From: Lachnospiraceae bacterium
GTDB taxonomy: Bacteria > Bacillota > Clostridia > Lachnospirales > Lachnospiraceae
DNA length: 56,068 nucleotides
NCBI GenBank assembly: GCA_017441265.1
Contig: JAFRYE010000015.1
Coordinates: 1-56,068 of the forward strand
Reading direction: 5' to 3'
Of this stretch, positions 25,472 to 34,648 are shown piece after piece (within the stretch, counting starts at the first letter, position 1; every line of letters starts with the position of its first letter). The translations under genes were made by a program, and so were the position numbers. The notes beneath the pieces were generated by a model that saw nothing but the letters and a program-made list of their open reading frames with translations, had not been told where the DNA came from and did not search any database.

Positions 25472-27514
25472 TTATGCTTCCGTGCTCTCGGCTGCAGCCT
25501 CTTCAACTGCTTCCGCAGGAGCCTCTGCCTCTGCAGCAGCCTCATCCGCTGCGGTGTTCTCCGGCTCCTCAAGAGCCTTCATGCTCAGGCTGATCTTGCG
25601 ATCCTCGAAGTTGATATCAACGATCTTAGCCTCGATCTCCTGACCTACGGACAGAACATCCGAAGGCTTCTCAACACGGTTGCGGGAGATCTGCGAAACA
25701 TGCAGAAGCGCATCCATTCCGGGAGCGAGCTCGATGAACGCTCCGAACGCCGTCATGCGGGCTACGCGACCCTTCACGATCATGCCGGGTGCAAGATCCT
25801 GCTCTGCGTTCTGCCAAGGATTCTGATCCGGGAACTTCATGCTGAGCGAAATCTTGGTGCCGTTGATCGCCTTGACGAACAATCTCGCGGTATCACCGGT
25901 CTTGAACAACTTCTTCGGGTTGTCGTTTCTGCCCCAGGACATCTCCGTCACATGAAGCAAACCGTCAACGCCGCCGATATCGATAAATACGCCGAATTCC
26001 GTAACGTTGCGAACAACACCGTCAAGCACATCGCCGACCGCAAGCGTAGCGAGAAGCGCATCTGCCTTCTCCTTCTTCTCCGCAACAACCACATCCTTGC
26101 GGCTGCCGATCACGCGTCTCTTCTTCGGGTTGTACTCGATCACGCGGAAGGAAATCTCCTGATCCTGGAACTTCGTCAGATCCTTCTCGAATACATCGGA
26201 AACCAAGCTTGCCGGGATGAAGATGCGGCAGTCGTCAACGACCACATTCAAGCCGCCGGTCACAACGCCGGACACCTTAGCGGTGAGCACGGTTCCCTGC
26301 TCAAATGCTTCCTGCAGCACAGCGCTGGTGCGCTCGCTGTTAAGCTTCTTACGGCTGAGGAGCACCTGGCCCTCACCGTCATTCACCTTAATAACCTTCG
26401 CGGAAAGGACATCGCCTTCCTTCACTACCGTGGTGAGGTCTAAAACGGGCTGATTGGAATACTCGGCGCGGGTGATGATCCCGTCTGCCTTGTAATCGAT
26501 GTTCAGCGCAATCTCATCCGGCTTTACGCGAATAACCTTGCCCTCGACTACCTCTCCGTTTCGTATAGTTTTGAATGTCTCTTCCAGCATCATACCGAAA
26601 TCGTTATTGTCCATGATCGCATGAACCTCCTCAATAATGTTGCTCGGGGTGGATGCCCCTGCAGTAATACCTACGTAACGAAAAGATGGTAAGGGTTCCT
26701 TCTCCAAATCCGCCGCCGACTGTATATATCGCGTGTTCGGACATTCCGAAGCGGCAATCTCGTACAGTTTTCGGGTGTTGGAACTGCCGGCGCTTCCGAT
26801 CACGATCATGGCATCACACTGCCTCGCGAGCGCTCGCGCCTCCGTTTGTCTCTCCTCTGTGGCATTGCAGATAGTATTAATCACACTATCTTCTGCATTA
26901 TATCCGATTTTGCGGAATATTTCAAGAAAATCTTTGAATTTTGTATAGTTGAATGTTGTTTGTGCCACAACGCATATTTTTCGTTCGTTTTCCTTCGCCG
27001 AAGCGGCGGCCGAAGCAGCCTCTTCCGCCGTAGAAATCACGGTTACGTCGCCCTGACACCACCCCATGATCGCCTGCACTTCCGGGTGGTTCCGATCGCC
27101 GCAAATAATGATTTCTTTTCCGTTTCCGCTCTGTTCATAAACGATTTTATGAATTTTCTTCACAAACGGACAGGTGGCGTCCGCAATGTGCAGTCGTCCC
27201 TCCGAGGAAACCGCCGCAGCACGCAGTTTTTCGTCCACCGCGCGCGACACTCCGTGCGAGCGGATAACGATGGTCCCACGGTCGATCGCGGCGAGCTCCT
27301 CCTCGCTTCCGATCACCCTGACCCCGCGTTTTGCGAGCGAGTCCACCACGATCTCGTTGTGGATAATCGGGCCGTAGGTATACACCGGCTCGTGTTCGCC
27401 TTCACTGAGGGAGAATACCGTATCCACCGCGCGCTTGACACCGAAACAGAACCCGGCGGTTTTCGCGACCGTGACACGCTCCCGCTTTGCCTGTGCCCCG
27501 CCCGGAGCACTCAC
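25472..27514 (-). CDS. ispH: IspH fused to four S1 RNA-binding domains
   Basis: The 680-residue fusion has an N-terminal HMBPP reductase domain (about 1-275), the last step of the MEP isoprenoid pathway, with the three Fe-S cysteines in AGFCFGVKRAV (about 23), DATCPFVKK (about 115) and NTICNATEERQ (about 216). The C-terminal half (about 300-650) has four S1-type OB folds, two of them with the strong RNA-binding pattern GxVxxxTxFGxFIxL, as in ribosomal protein S1. This fusion is known in Clostridia. The start is taken as the GTG at 27514, which overlaps the cmk stop codon as GTGA, typical of translational coupling; a GTG at 27553 in the same frame would add 13 residues. The tail is Glu/Ala-rich. 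Confidence 0.92.
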   Translation of the reverse strand: MSAPGGAQAKRERVTVAKTAGFCFGVKRAVDTVFSLSEGEHEPVYTYGPIIHNEIVVDSLAKRGVRVIGSEEELAAIDRGTIVIRSHGVSRAVDEKLRAAAVSSEGRLHIADATCPFVKKIHKIVYEQSGNGKEIIICGDRNHPEVQAIMGWCQGDVTVISTAEEAASAAASAKENERKICVVAQTTFNYTKFKDFLEIFRKIGYNAEDSVINTICNATEERQTEARALARQCDAMIVIGSAGSSNTRKLYEIAASECPNTRYIQSAADLEKEPLPSFRYVGITAGASTPSNIIEEVHAIMDNNDFGMMLEETFKTIRNGEVVEGKVIRVKPDEIALNIDYKADGIITRAEYSNQPVLDLTTVVKEGDVLSAKVIKVNDGEGQVLLSRKKLNSERTSAVLQEAFEQGTVLTAKVSGVVTGGLNVVVDDCRIFIPASLVSDVFEKDLTKFQDQEISFRVIEYNPKKRRVIGSRKDVVVAEKKEKADALLATLAVGDVLDGVVRNVTEFGVFIDIGGVDGLLHVTEMSWGRNDNPKKLFKTGDTARLFVKAINGTKISLSMKFPDQNPWQNAEQDLAPGMIVKGRVARMTAFGAFIELAPGMDALLHVSQISRNRVEKPSDVLSVGQEIEAKIVDINFEDRKISLSMKALEEPENTAADEAAAEAEAPAEAVEEAAAESTEA

Positions 27515-28200
27515 GCGAAAAAATCGCCGTTCTCCTGTTTTTTTTCGCTGCACAACTCGATCAGACGGGCTTCCACCTCGGCGATCGTCATGTCCGACGT
27601 GTCCACCAAAACGGCGTCGTCCGCCTGCTTTAAGGGCGCGTGCTCGCGATGCATATCGCGGTAATCGCGCTCCTCGATATCCTTGGCGATCTGCTCTAAG
27701 GACACTTCCATCCCCTTCTGCTCATACTCCAGGGCACGGCGTTTCGCGCGGACCTCCACGGAGGCCGTAAGATAGATCTTCACGTCCGCGTTCGGCAGCA
27801 CGAAGGTGCCGATATCGCGCCCGTCCATCACAACGTCCGCCGTCTGCGCCAGCTTGCGCTGAAGCTCCGTCATCTTCGCACGCACCGCGGGATTGACCGA
27901 GGACGCGCTCGCCATGTTGCCGACCTCCTCCGTGCGGATGAGCCCGTTGACATTTTCCCCATTCAGGAGGACCTGCTGCTCGCCGTTCTCATACGCGATC
28001 GACACGTCGGCGCTCTCACACGCCGCCTCGATCCGCTCCGTCTCCCCGGCAGCAATTCCGAGTCTCAGAAAATGAAGCGCCATCGCGCGGTACATCGCTC
28101 CCGTATCCACGTAGATGTACCCGAGTTTCTTCGCCAGACTTCTGGCGATGGTGCTCTTGCCCGCTCCCGCAGGCCCGTCAATGGCAATGTTTCGTCCCAT
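27511..28200 (-). CDS. cmk: Cytidylate kinase
   Basis: The 229-residue kinase phosphorylates CMP and dCMP. It has the P-loop IDGPAGAGKSTIARSLAKKL at the start, VDTGAMYRAMA, and the CMP-binding region MDGRDIGTFVLPNADVKIYLTAS. Length and order (immediately before ispH-S1) are standard for Clostridia. Its stop codon overlaps the GTG start of the downstream gene. Confidence 0.95.
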   Translation of the reverse strand: MGRNIAIDGPAGAGKSTIARSLAKKLGYIYVDTGAMYRAMALHFLRLGIAAGETERIEAACESADVSIAYENGEQQVLLNGENVNGLIRTEEVGNMASASSVNPAVRAKMTELQRKLAQTADVVMDGRDIGTFVLPNADVKIYLTASVEVRAKRRALEYEQKGMEVSLEQIAKDIEERDYRDMHREHAPLKQADDAVLVDTSDMTIAEVEARLIELCSEKKQENGDFFA

Positions 28201-28212
28201 GGCAATCTCCTC

Positions 28213-29514
28213 CTATTTCGCATCTTCCGCGGCCGCGCTGCGTCCGGCAAGCATTCCCGTGGACCAGGCAATCTGCAGATTAAACCCGCCCGTGGTCGCG
28301 TCCAGATCGAGCACTTCACCCGCAAAATACAATCGTCTTACCAACCGGGATTCCATCGTCGAAGGGTTGATCTCCTTCGCCTGGATCCCGCCCTTTGTGA
28401 CAACCGCCTCGTTGTATCCGCCCATCCCTGTGATACCGACGGTGAACCGCCGAAGCGCTAACGCCAGCGCGCGGCGTTCCTCCCTCGACACATCCCCGGC
28501 TCGCTTCGCCTGCGAGATCCCGCTTCTTCGGAGGATCTCCGCTCCGAGCGCGGCAGGCACCAATGCGCCGATGACATTGCCCATGGCTTTGGCGTGTCCG
28601 GCCTCGAGATCCCGCACCAGCCGTGCGTCCAGCTGCTCGTCGCCAAGTCCCGGCTTTAAGTCGATCTCCGCACTGCCGCCGATCAGATCGTCGCCGCACA
28701 TCGCGGTGGCCGTCAGCACCGTAGGTCCGCTGATCCCGCGGTGGGTGAACAACAGCTCGCCGAAATCTTCCCGAAGGATCTTCCCTTCTTTTCCTCGGAA
28801 AATGACCCCCACATTTTTAAGCGTCAGCCCCGCCAGCTCCGCGCAGCAGCCGTCACCGCTCACAAGCGACACCAAAGACGGCGTAAGCCGCGTCACACTG
28901 TGTCCGCACTCGCGGGCCATCCGGTAACCGTCGCCGGTCGAGCCGGTCGTCGGGTATGACAAGCCTCCCGTTGCAACGATCACGGCGTCCGCGGTGAGTT
29001 TTGTCCCGTCCGAAAGCGCCGCTCCCGTCACGCGCGAGAGGTATTGAAGTTTCTTTTTCTTTTTTTCGGAAGTCTGCGCCGTCTCGTCCGAAGTCTCACC
29101 GACAGTCAGAAGAGACTTCACTTCCGTGTTGAGCATCACCTTGATCCCGCGACGCCGGCACTCCCGTTCCAGAGTTTTGATTACGTCGGAGGACTTGTCG
29201 GATACCGGGAACACACGGGCTCCCCGCTCCGTCTTCGTCGGCATCCCCGCAGATTCGAACCACTCGATCGTCCGGCGGTTGTCAAAACCGCTCAGCGCAC
29301 TCAAAAAGAAGCGCGGGTTCGAAACGACATGCTCCGCAAACTCCGGCGTGTCGCACGCGTTCGTCAGGTTGCATCGGCCTTTGCCGGTAATGTAGATCTT
29401 CTTGCCGAGTTTCTCATTTTTCTCAAGAAGCGTGACTGCGGCTCCCGTGTCGGCCGCGCCGATCGCAGCCATCATGCCGGCCGCGCCGCCTCCGATCACG
29501 ATCACATGTCTCAT
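28213..29514 (-). CDS. FAD-dependent oxidoreductase of the HI0933/BaiN type
   Basis: The 433-residue flavoprotein opens with the dinucleotide-binding motif VIGGGAAGMMAAIGAA and the family marker KIYITGKGRCNLTNAC. It ends with GEVLDLDATTGGFNLQIAWSTGMLAG. Members are often named aminoacetone oxidase or BaiN-like; the physiological substrate is not settled. It overlaps pgsA by four bases and precedes cmk, a common Clostridia arrangement. A short Lys run (EKKKKK) at about 160 is unusual but in frame. Confidence 0.88.
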   Translation of the reverse strand: MRHVIVIGGGAAGMMAAIGAADTGAAVTLLEKNEKLGKKIYITGKGRCNLTNACDTPEFAEHVVSNPRFFLSALSGFDNRRTIEWFESAGMPTKTERGARVFPVSDKSSDVIKTLERECRRRGIKVMLNTEVKSLLTVGETSDETAQTSEKKKKKLQYLSRVTGAALSDGTKLTADAVIVATGGLSYPTTGSTGDGYRMARECGHSVTRLTPSLVSLVSGDGCCAELAGLTLKNVGVIFRGKEGKILREDFGELLFTHRGISGPTVLTATAMCGDDLIGGSAEIDLKPGLGDEQLDARLVRDLEAGHAKAMGNVIGALVPAALGAEILRRSGISQAKRAGDVSREERRALALALRRFTVGITGMGGYNEAVVTKGGIQAKEINPSTMESRLVRRLYFAGEVLDLDATTGGFNLQIAWSTGMLAGRSAAAEDAK

Positions 29515-30104
29515 TGCTCCGCCTTCTTCTCCTTATCGTCCTTGAGAACGTCGATGTTCTTCCAGATGTAGTCGACCAGCGACACGACCGTCATCACCAG
29601 AGCGAACCACATGAACACCTTGCCGACGACATCGATGATTCGGAAGAACAGATGTTTGTTGTATGCGCGGTCTGCCGTGAAGAGCATGAAGCAGCACATG
29701 AACATCTGGGAAAAAGTCTTGATCTTCCCGAGATATCCTGCCGCCAGCACAACACCCTTGTCACAAGCGATCAAGCGGAAGCCGCTGATGATAAACTCTC
29801 TCGCCATGATGATTGCGACGACAACCGCCGGGATCTTCTCAAACTCGATCAAAAGGATCAGCGCCGTGCAGACAAGGATCTTGTCCGCCAGCGGATCCAT
29901 GAATTTTCCGAACGTCGTCACAAGGTTGTATTTGCGCGCGATGTGCCCGTCCAGAAAGTCGGTAAAGCTCGCCGCCGCAAACACAGCCAGAGCGATGAAA
30001 TTGTAATACGGCAGATAGTCCTTAAGCATGAGCAGCACGACAAACACCGGGATCAAAAACACCCGGAACATCGTTATTCTGTTCGGCAGATTCATTCGTT
30101 TCAT
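29511..30104 (-). CDS. pgsA: CDP-diacylglycerol-glycerol-3-phosphate 3-phosphatidyltransferase
   Basis: The 197-residue membrane enzyme makes phosphatidylglycerol phosphate. The CDP-alcohol phosphotransferase signature is complete: DFLDGHIARKYNLVTTFGKF followed by MDPLADK (about residues 47-72). About five membrane segments follow the family pattern. It overlaps rimO upstream (ATGA) and the flavoprotein gene downstream by four bases each, so the three are translationally coupled. Confidence 0.94.
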   Translation of the reverse strand: MKRMNLPNRITMFRVFLIPVFVVLLMLKDYLPYYNFIALAVFAAASFTDFLDGHIARKYNLVTTFGKFMDPLADKILVCTALILLIEFEKIPAVVVAIIMAREFIISGFRLIACDKGVVLAAGYLGKIKTFSQMFMCCFMLFTADRAYNKHLFFRIIDVVGKVFMWFALVMTVVSLVDYIWKNIDVLKDDKEKKAEQ

Positions 30105-31420
30105 TCGGTAACCACCTCTCCTGTCAAATCATATTCCTTTGCGCCCGTGATCCGCACCTGCACGACATCACCGGACATCAAAGACGACGGTCCTTCGAAA
30201 AATACGGCGCCGTCGATCGTCGGAGCATCCCCTGCGGTCCGCCCCGTAAAAATGTCATCCTCGGGAAGGAATCCGTCCACCAAAACAGGCATCGTCCGAC
30301 CCACAAGACTCTCGCTGTACTCTGCGCAGATCGTCCGCTGAAGGCGCATGATCCTGTTTCGCCGCTTCTCCTTCACCCGTTTGGGCACCTGTCCTTTCAT
30401 CGCCGCCGCGACCGTGCCCTCCTCCTTCGAGTACGGGAACACGCCGAGGCGCTCAAAGCGCATCTTCCCGACAAAGTCCTCCATCTCCGCGAACTCTTCG
30501 TCCGTCTCCCCCGGAAATCCCGTGATCATCGTTGTGCGAAGCACGATCCCGGGGACTTCCCTGCGAAGCCGCGCGATCATCTGCTCGATGTCCGCGCGTG
30601 TCGTGCGTCGTCCCATCCGGCGAAGCACCTCGTCCGATGCATGCTGGATCGGCATGTCCAGGTATTTGCAGACTTTCGGTTCCTCCGCAAGCACTCGGAT
30701 CAGATCGTCGTCGATTTCCTCCGGATAGCAATACAGGATGCGGATCCACGTCAGTTCCTCGATGCGGCACAGACTGCGCACTAATTGCGCCAGTTTCTTC
30801 TCGCCGTAGAGGTCGATCCCGTATCGGGTCGTCTCCTGTGCAACGAGGATCAGTTCGCGGGTTCCCTGCGCCGCAAGGCGGCTTGCTTCCGCCACTAAGC
30901 TCTCCATGGAAAATGAGCGGTACGGTCCGCGGATCTTCGGTATGATGCAGTAGGTGCATCGCTTGTCGCACCCTTCCGCAATCTTGAGATAGGAGACATA
31001 ATTGCCGGCCGTGACGGCGCGCGGCGCCTCCGGCGACGGCAGATACGAAAGAGGCCGCAGGGATTCAAATTCCCCGTCTGCAGTAAGCGCTGCGACGATG
31101 TCCTCGTAGGAGGACGTTCCGACGATCGCGTCGACCTCGGGAATCTGTTCCCGGATCTCCGACGCATAGCGCTGTGCAAGGCATCCCGCAACGACAAGTC
31201 GGCGAAGCGCCCCTGCGGTTCTTCGCTCCGAAAGGGAAAGCACCGTCTGAATGCTCTCCTCCTTGGCGTCGCTGATGAAGCAGCAGGTGTTCACGACCGC
31301 GGCGTCAGCCTCCTCGAGGTCGTCCGCAAGCTTGTGTCCCGCAGCCTGCAGCAGCCCGATCATGACCTCGCTGTCCACGAGGTTTTTGTCGCATCCCAGG
31401 GAAATGAAATAGACCTTCAT
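30101..31420 (-). CDS. rimO: Ribosomal protein S12 methylthiotransferase RimO
   Basis: The 439-residue radical SAM enzyme methylthiolates an aspartate of ribosomal protein S12. The N-terminal domain has the three cluster cysteines in SLGCDKNLVDSEV, NTCCFISDA and VAGCLAQRY; the radical SAM cluster is in CDKRCTYCIIPKIRGPYRS; a TRAM domain forms the C-terminus (about 375-439). The S12-specific LGCDKN and CTYCIIP motifs favour RimO over MiaB. A GGAG site precedes the ATG. Confidence 0.94.
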   Translation of the reverse strand: MKVYFISLGCDKNLVDSEVMIGLLQAAGHKLADDLEEADAAVVNTCCFISDAKEESIQTVLSLSERRTAGALRRLVVAGCLAQRYASEIREQIPEVDAIVGTSSYEDIVAALTADGEFESLRPLSYLPSPEAPRAVTAGNYVSYLKIAEGCDKRCTYCIIPKIRGPYRSFSMESLVAEASRLAAQGTRELILVAQETTRYGIDLYGEKKLAQLVRSLCRIEELTWIRILYCYPEEIDDDLIRVLAEEPKVCKYLDMPIQHASDEVLRRMGRRTTRADIEQMIARLRREVPGIVLRTTMITGFPGETDEEFAEMEDFVGKMRFERLGVFPYSKEEGTVAAAMKGQVPKRVKEKRRNRIMRLQRTICAEYSESLVGRTMPVLVDGFLPEDDIFTGRTAGDAPTIDGAVFFEGPSSLMSGDVVQVRITGAKEYDLTGEVVTE

Positions 31421-31436
31421 ACTGTCTCCGTAAACG

Positions 31437-32279
31437 TTATTGAAGCTCGGTCGAAGCCACGCAGTTGTACATCAGCATAGCGATGGTCATCGGTCCGACA
31501 CCGCCGGGAACCGGCGTGATCGCGCTCGCCACAGGCTCCACGCTGTCGAAATCCACATCGCCGCACAGTTTGCCGTCATCCATGCGATGGATGCCGACGT
31601 CGATGACCACTGCACCCTCCTTCACATACTCGGCGGTGATCATCTTCGGCTTGCCGATCGCCACCACCAGAATGTCCGCCCGCTTCGTCACCTCGGCGAG
31701 GTTCTTCGTGTGGGAATGACAGATCGTCACGGTGCCGTTCTCCGCCAGAAGCATCGCCGCCATGGGCTTTCCCACGATATTGCTGCGACCGATGACTACG
31801 CACTCCTTGCCGTCAATGCTGATGCCGGTGCGCTTCAGAAGCTGGATCACGCCCGCCGGGGTACAGGACTTAAAGCCCTTCTGCCCGATGTTGAGGCGTC
31901 CCACGCTCACCGGGTGGAACCCGTCCACATCCTTGTCCGGCGAGATCGCCAGAAGGATCTTCTCCTCATCGATCTGCTTCGGCACGGGGAGCTGCACCAA
32001 AATGCCGTTGACGTCGGCACGCCCGTTCAACTCCTCGATCAAAGCCAACAATTCCTCCGTAGTCGTCTCCTCCGGAAGTTCGTATGAAAGCGACCGGATC
32101 CCGATATATTCACAAGCTTTCTTCTTGTTCGACACATAGACCGTCGATGCCTTGTCGTTGCCGACCTGGATCACCGCCAGAGTGATCTGCGTTCCCGCAG
32201 CAGCAAGCGCCGCAACGCGCTCCTTCAACTCGTCCTTGATCTCCGCGGAGATCGCTTTTCCGTCGATTCGAATTGCCAT
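31437..32279 (-). CDS. folD: Methylenetetrahydrofolate dehydrogenase/cyclohydrolase
   Basis: The 280-residue bifunctional enzyme interconverts methylene-, methenyl- and formyl-tetrahydrofolate. It has the catalytic lysine region YVSNKKKACEYIGI (about 50-63), GILVQLPVPKQID, PDKDVDGFHPVSVGRL and the nucleotide-binding motif VVIGRSNIVGKPMA. A GGAGG site precedes the ATG. It is followed by rimO after 16 bases. Confidence 0.97.
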   Translation of the reverse strand: MAIRIDGKAISAEIKDELKERVAALAAAGTQITLAVIQVGNDKASTVYVSNKKKACEYIGIRSLSYELPEETTTEELLALIEELNGRADVNGILVQLPVPKQIDEEKILLAISPDKDVDGFHPVSVGRLNIGQKGFKSCTPAGVIQLLKRTGISIDGKECVVIGRSNIVGKPMAAMLLAENGTVTICHSHTKNLAEVTKRADILVVAIGKPKMITAEYVKEGAVVIDVGIHRMDDGKLCGDVDFDSVEPVASAITPVPGGVGPMTIAMLMYNCVASTELQ

Positions 32280-32410
32280 GATTTTCCTCCCGTTCCTGCC
32301 GCCTTCGTGTCGCGGCCAAAGACGGATTAATTATACCCCAACCGACACTCCGAAACAAGAAAAACTTGCATTTGCCGCACAAAAAAGCCGTATTTCGACC
32401 CGTCATACGA

Positions 32411-32448
32411 AAAATGAGCCCGCAGAGACCGAAATCTCACAGGCTCAT
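32411..32448 (-). terminator. Terminator of the Mrp-like operon, overlapping the last stop codon
   Basis: A 7-bp stem ATGAGCC/GGCTCAT (32414-32420 with 32442-32448) with an inner GAGA/TCTC pairing, followed on the minus strand by TTTTTCG. The stop codon of the 722-residue subunit lies inside the hairpin. Confidence 0.75.
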
Positions 32449-34605
32449 CAGGATATACACAAGCAAAACAATCAAACCGACGCAGAATGCCATCAGTCCG
32501 TACGACAGACTCCGGGACACCAGCTTCACACTCTCGGTGGCATTTTCCCTCGCGCGGTTCACCGCGGCGATACAGTCGCCGGTTTTCGGCTTTTTGCGCC
32601 ATACGGTGGCGTTGCCGAGCTTTCGGAACGCATTGCCGATCTGGCCCAAAGGCAGACAGAGCGCCTCTCCGAGGGAGATCGTATGTTTCTCGCACACGGG
32701 ACGAAGCGCCGTGCGGCGCAGTAAAAGCGTCAGAGCATCCACCGCCTTGTCGGCCGTCGCCAGAATACTCTTTGCGATCTTGAAAATGATCTTCGCAACG
32801 CCCTCGGTCGCAAGCTCGATCCCGCGCATCAGCGTCCCGCCGACTGCAGGCAGAATACTGAGAAGTAAAGGCCGGTACAGTGCCTCCTCAAAGCCGGGCA
32901 CTCTCTCGAGGCGGTCGACATACTCCGGTGTCTCCGAAAGCGGCTTGAGTTTCCTCGAAACGAGCGGACGAACCGCAGCAAAGAACAGCACGATGCCGAT
33001 ACCTATGGAGATCAGACTTCCCTTCAGGTTCTCCCATGTGAAGAACGAAACAGGCTCCTCCAGCGTCGGATACACCGCGATTGACGAAGCGTGCGAACCC
33101 ACCGGCATCATCGTCAGTTCCGGCACGGTTCCGCCGATAAAGATCGCTGCCGCCGTGATCGAAAGCAGGATCATTGCCGCTTTGGGCATCGCACCGCCGC
33201 CCGCGGTCCTGTATTCTGCCTCGAACACTTCCTTCGAAGGCTTTCTCAGGAAAATGACGACAAAGAACTTGATCATGTACGCGACCGTGCAGCCGCCCGC
33301 AAAGAGGAACAGCCACTCCGCGACCGTGTAAAACGGACTGCCGGTCATGTGATGCGCCGTCACCAGCGCCTCATGCAGCAACGTCTTCGAAATGTATCCC
33401 GAAAATCCGGGGATGCCTGCTATCCCCAGAGACGCCGTGAGCACCAGGATCATCATCCAGTAGCGCTTCCGTCCGAATCCGCTGACGCGGTTTAAATCGC
33501 GGGAACCGACATTTTTCACGATGATGCCGGCCGCGAGGAACAGGATCAGCTTAAAACAGGAATGGTTGAGCATATGCAGCAGACTTCCCGAAACGGCAAG
33601 TCCGTACTCGTTGTACATCGCTCCCACCGCGCCGACTCCGGTCATGATAAAGCCGATCTGCGACACCGAGGAGCAAGCCAGCATGTGTTTGATGTCCGTC
33701 GACGTCAACGCTCGCAGAGCTCCCGTGAGCATCGTGATCACGCCGATCGCCACAATGATGCGGCCCCAGGATGCATCGCTCACGAAAATCTGTCCGGAGA
33801 GAATGAGGATGCCGAAAATGCCGGTTTTCGTGAGAATTCCCGACAACAGTGCCGACGCCGATGCCGGTGCCTCAGGATGCGCCTTCGGAAGCCAGATATG
33901 TAACGGCCAGGCGCCTGCTTTGGCCCCGAAGCCGAACAGCATGCAGCCTCCCGCAACATACAGAGCCGTCCGGTCGGCCACCTTGTGCGCCGCATCCGGA
34001 AGTTCCGAAATCACAAGGGTTCCCGCGAGATTATTAAGCATGAACAAGCCCATAAGCAAGACCAGACCGCCGATGACAGCCACGGCCAGATAGGTCTTTG
34101 AGGCTTTGATCGCCGAGGGCGTCTGCTCCTGTGCAACCCACACGTAGGATGCGAAGGACATTCCCTCGAAGAAGACAAATGTCGTGAACAGATCCGCCGA
34201 AAGCAGCACACCGAGCGTACACGCCATCGTGAGCATCGTCGCCATGTGGTACCGCAGAATATGCTCCTCTCCCTTGCCGTACCAGAAGAAAAACACGGAG
34301 GATGTCAGCCAGGCGAACGCCGAAACCGTGATGTACAGCCCGCGGAATCCGTCAACCTTGAAGGAGAGTCCGAGGCCGCAGACGCTAGGGATATCCAGCC
34401 AGATGCAATATCCGCTGGCTTCGGCAACCGTCAACCCGACGGCAATTCCGAAAGCCGCCGCGAGCGTCACGGTGATACCCGCAACCTCGAGGATACGCGA
34501 AATTATGGGATTGGATCTTCCGAAGCCTGCACAAGCCATGCATGTCACTGCCCCGCCGATCATGGGAAGCAGGATCAGCCAGAGCAAAATGCTGTCACCG
34601 CTCAT
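32437..34605 (-). CDS. NuoL/HyfB-like proton-conducting antiporter subunit with long C-terminus
   Basis: The 722-residue membrane protein is of the proton-conducting transporter family (NuoL/M/N, MrpA/D). About fourteen membrane segments fill residues 1-500. The conserved glutamate is in FVFFEGMSFASY, the lysine of the broken helix in FGAKAGAWPLHIWLPKAHPEAPASASALL, and a histidine in LLHMLNHSCFKLILFL. The C-terminal 220 residues include a long amphipathic region and a final membrane helix, reminiscent of the lateral helix of NuoL or HyfB. It is the last gene of the Mrp-like operon and the fourth antiporter-like subunit in it. Start fixed by AAGGAGG. Confidence 0.88.
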   Translation of the reverse strand: MSGDSILLWLILLPMIGGAVTCMACAGFGRSNPIISRILEVAGITVTLAAAFGIAVGLTVAEASGYCIWLDIPSVCGLGLSFKVDGFRGLYITVSAFAWLTSSVFFFWYGKGEEHILRYHMATMLTMACTLGVLLSADLFTTFVFFEGMSFASYVWVAQEQTPSAIKASKTYLAVAVIGGLVLLMGLFMLNNLAGTLVISELPDAAHKVADRTALYVAGGCMLFGFGAKAGAWPLHIWLPKAHPEAPASASALLSGILTKTGIFGILILSGQIFVSDASWGRIIVAIGVITMLTGALRALTSTDIKHMLACSSVSQIGFIMTGVGAVGAMYNEYGLAVSGSLLHMLNHSCFKLILFLAAGIIVKNVGSRDLNRVSGFGRKRYWMMILVLTASLGIAGIPGFSGYISKTLLHEALVTAHHMTGSPFYTVAEWLFLFAGGCTVAYMIKFFVVIFLRKPSKEVFEAEYRTAGGGAMPKAAMILLSITAAAIFIGGTVPELTMMPVGSHASSIAVYPTLEEPVSFFTWENLKGSLISIGIGIVLFFAAVRPLVSRKLKPLSETPEYVDRLERVPGFEEALYRPLLLSILPAVGGTLMRGIELATEGVAKIIFKIAKSILATADKAVDALTLLLRRTALRPVCEKHTISLGEALCLPLGQIGNAFRKLGNATVWRKKPKTGDCIAAVNRARENATESVKLVSRSLSYGLMAFCVGLIVLLVYILMSL

Positions 34606-34648
34606 ACCTTTGACACCTCCTTTCTTTATTTTCCGAACGAATAAACGA

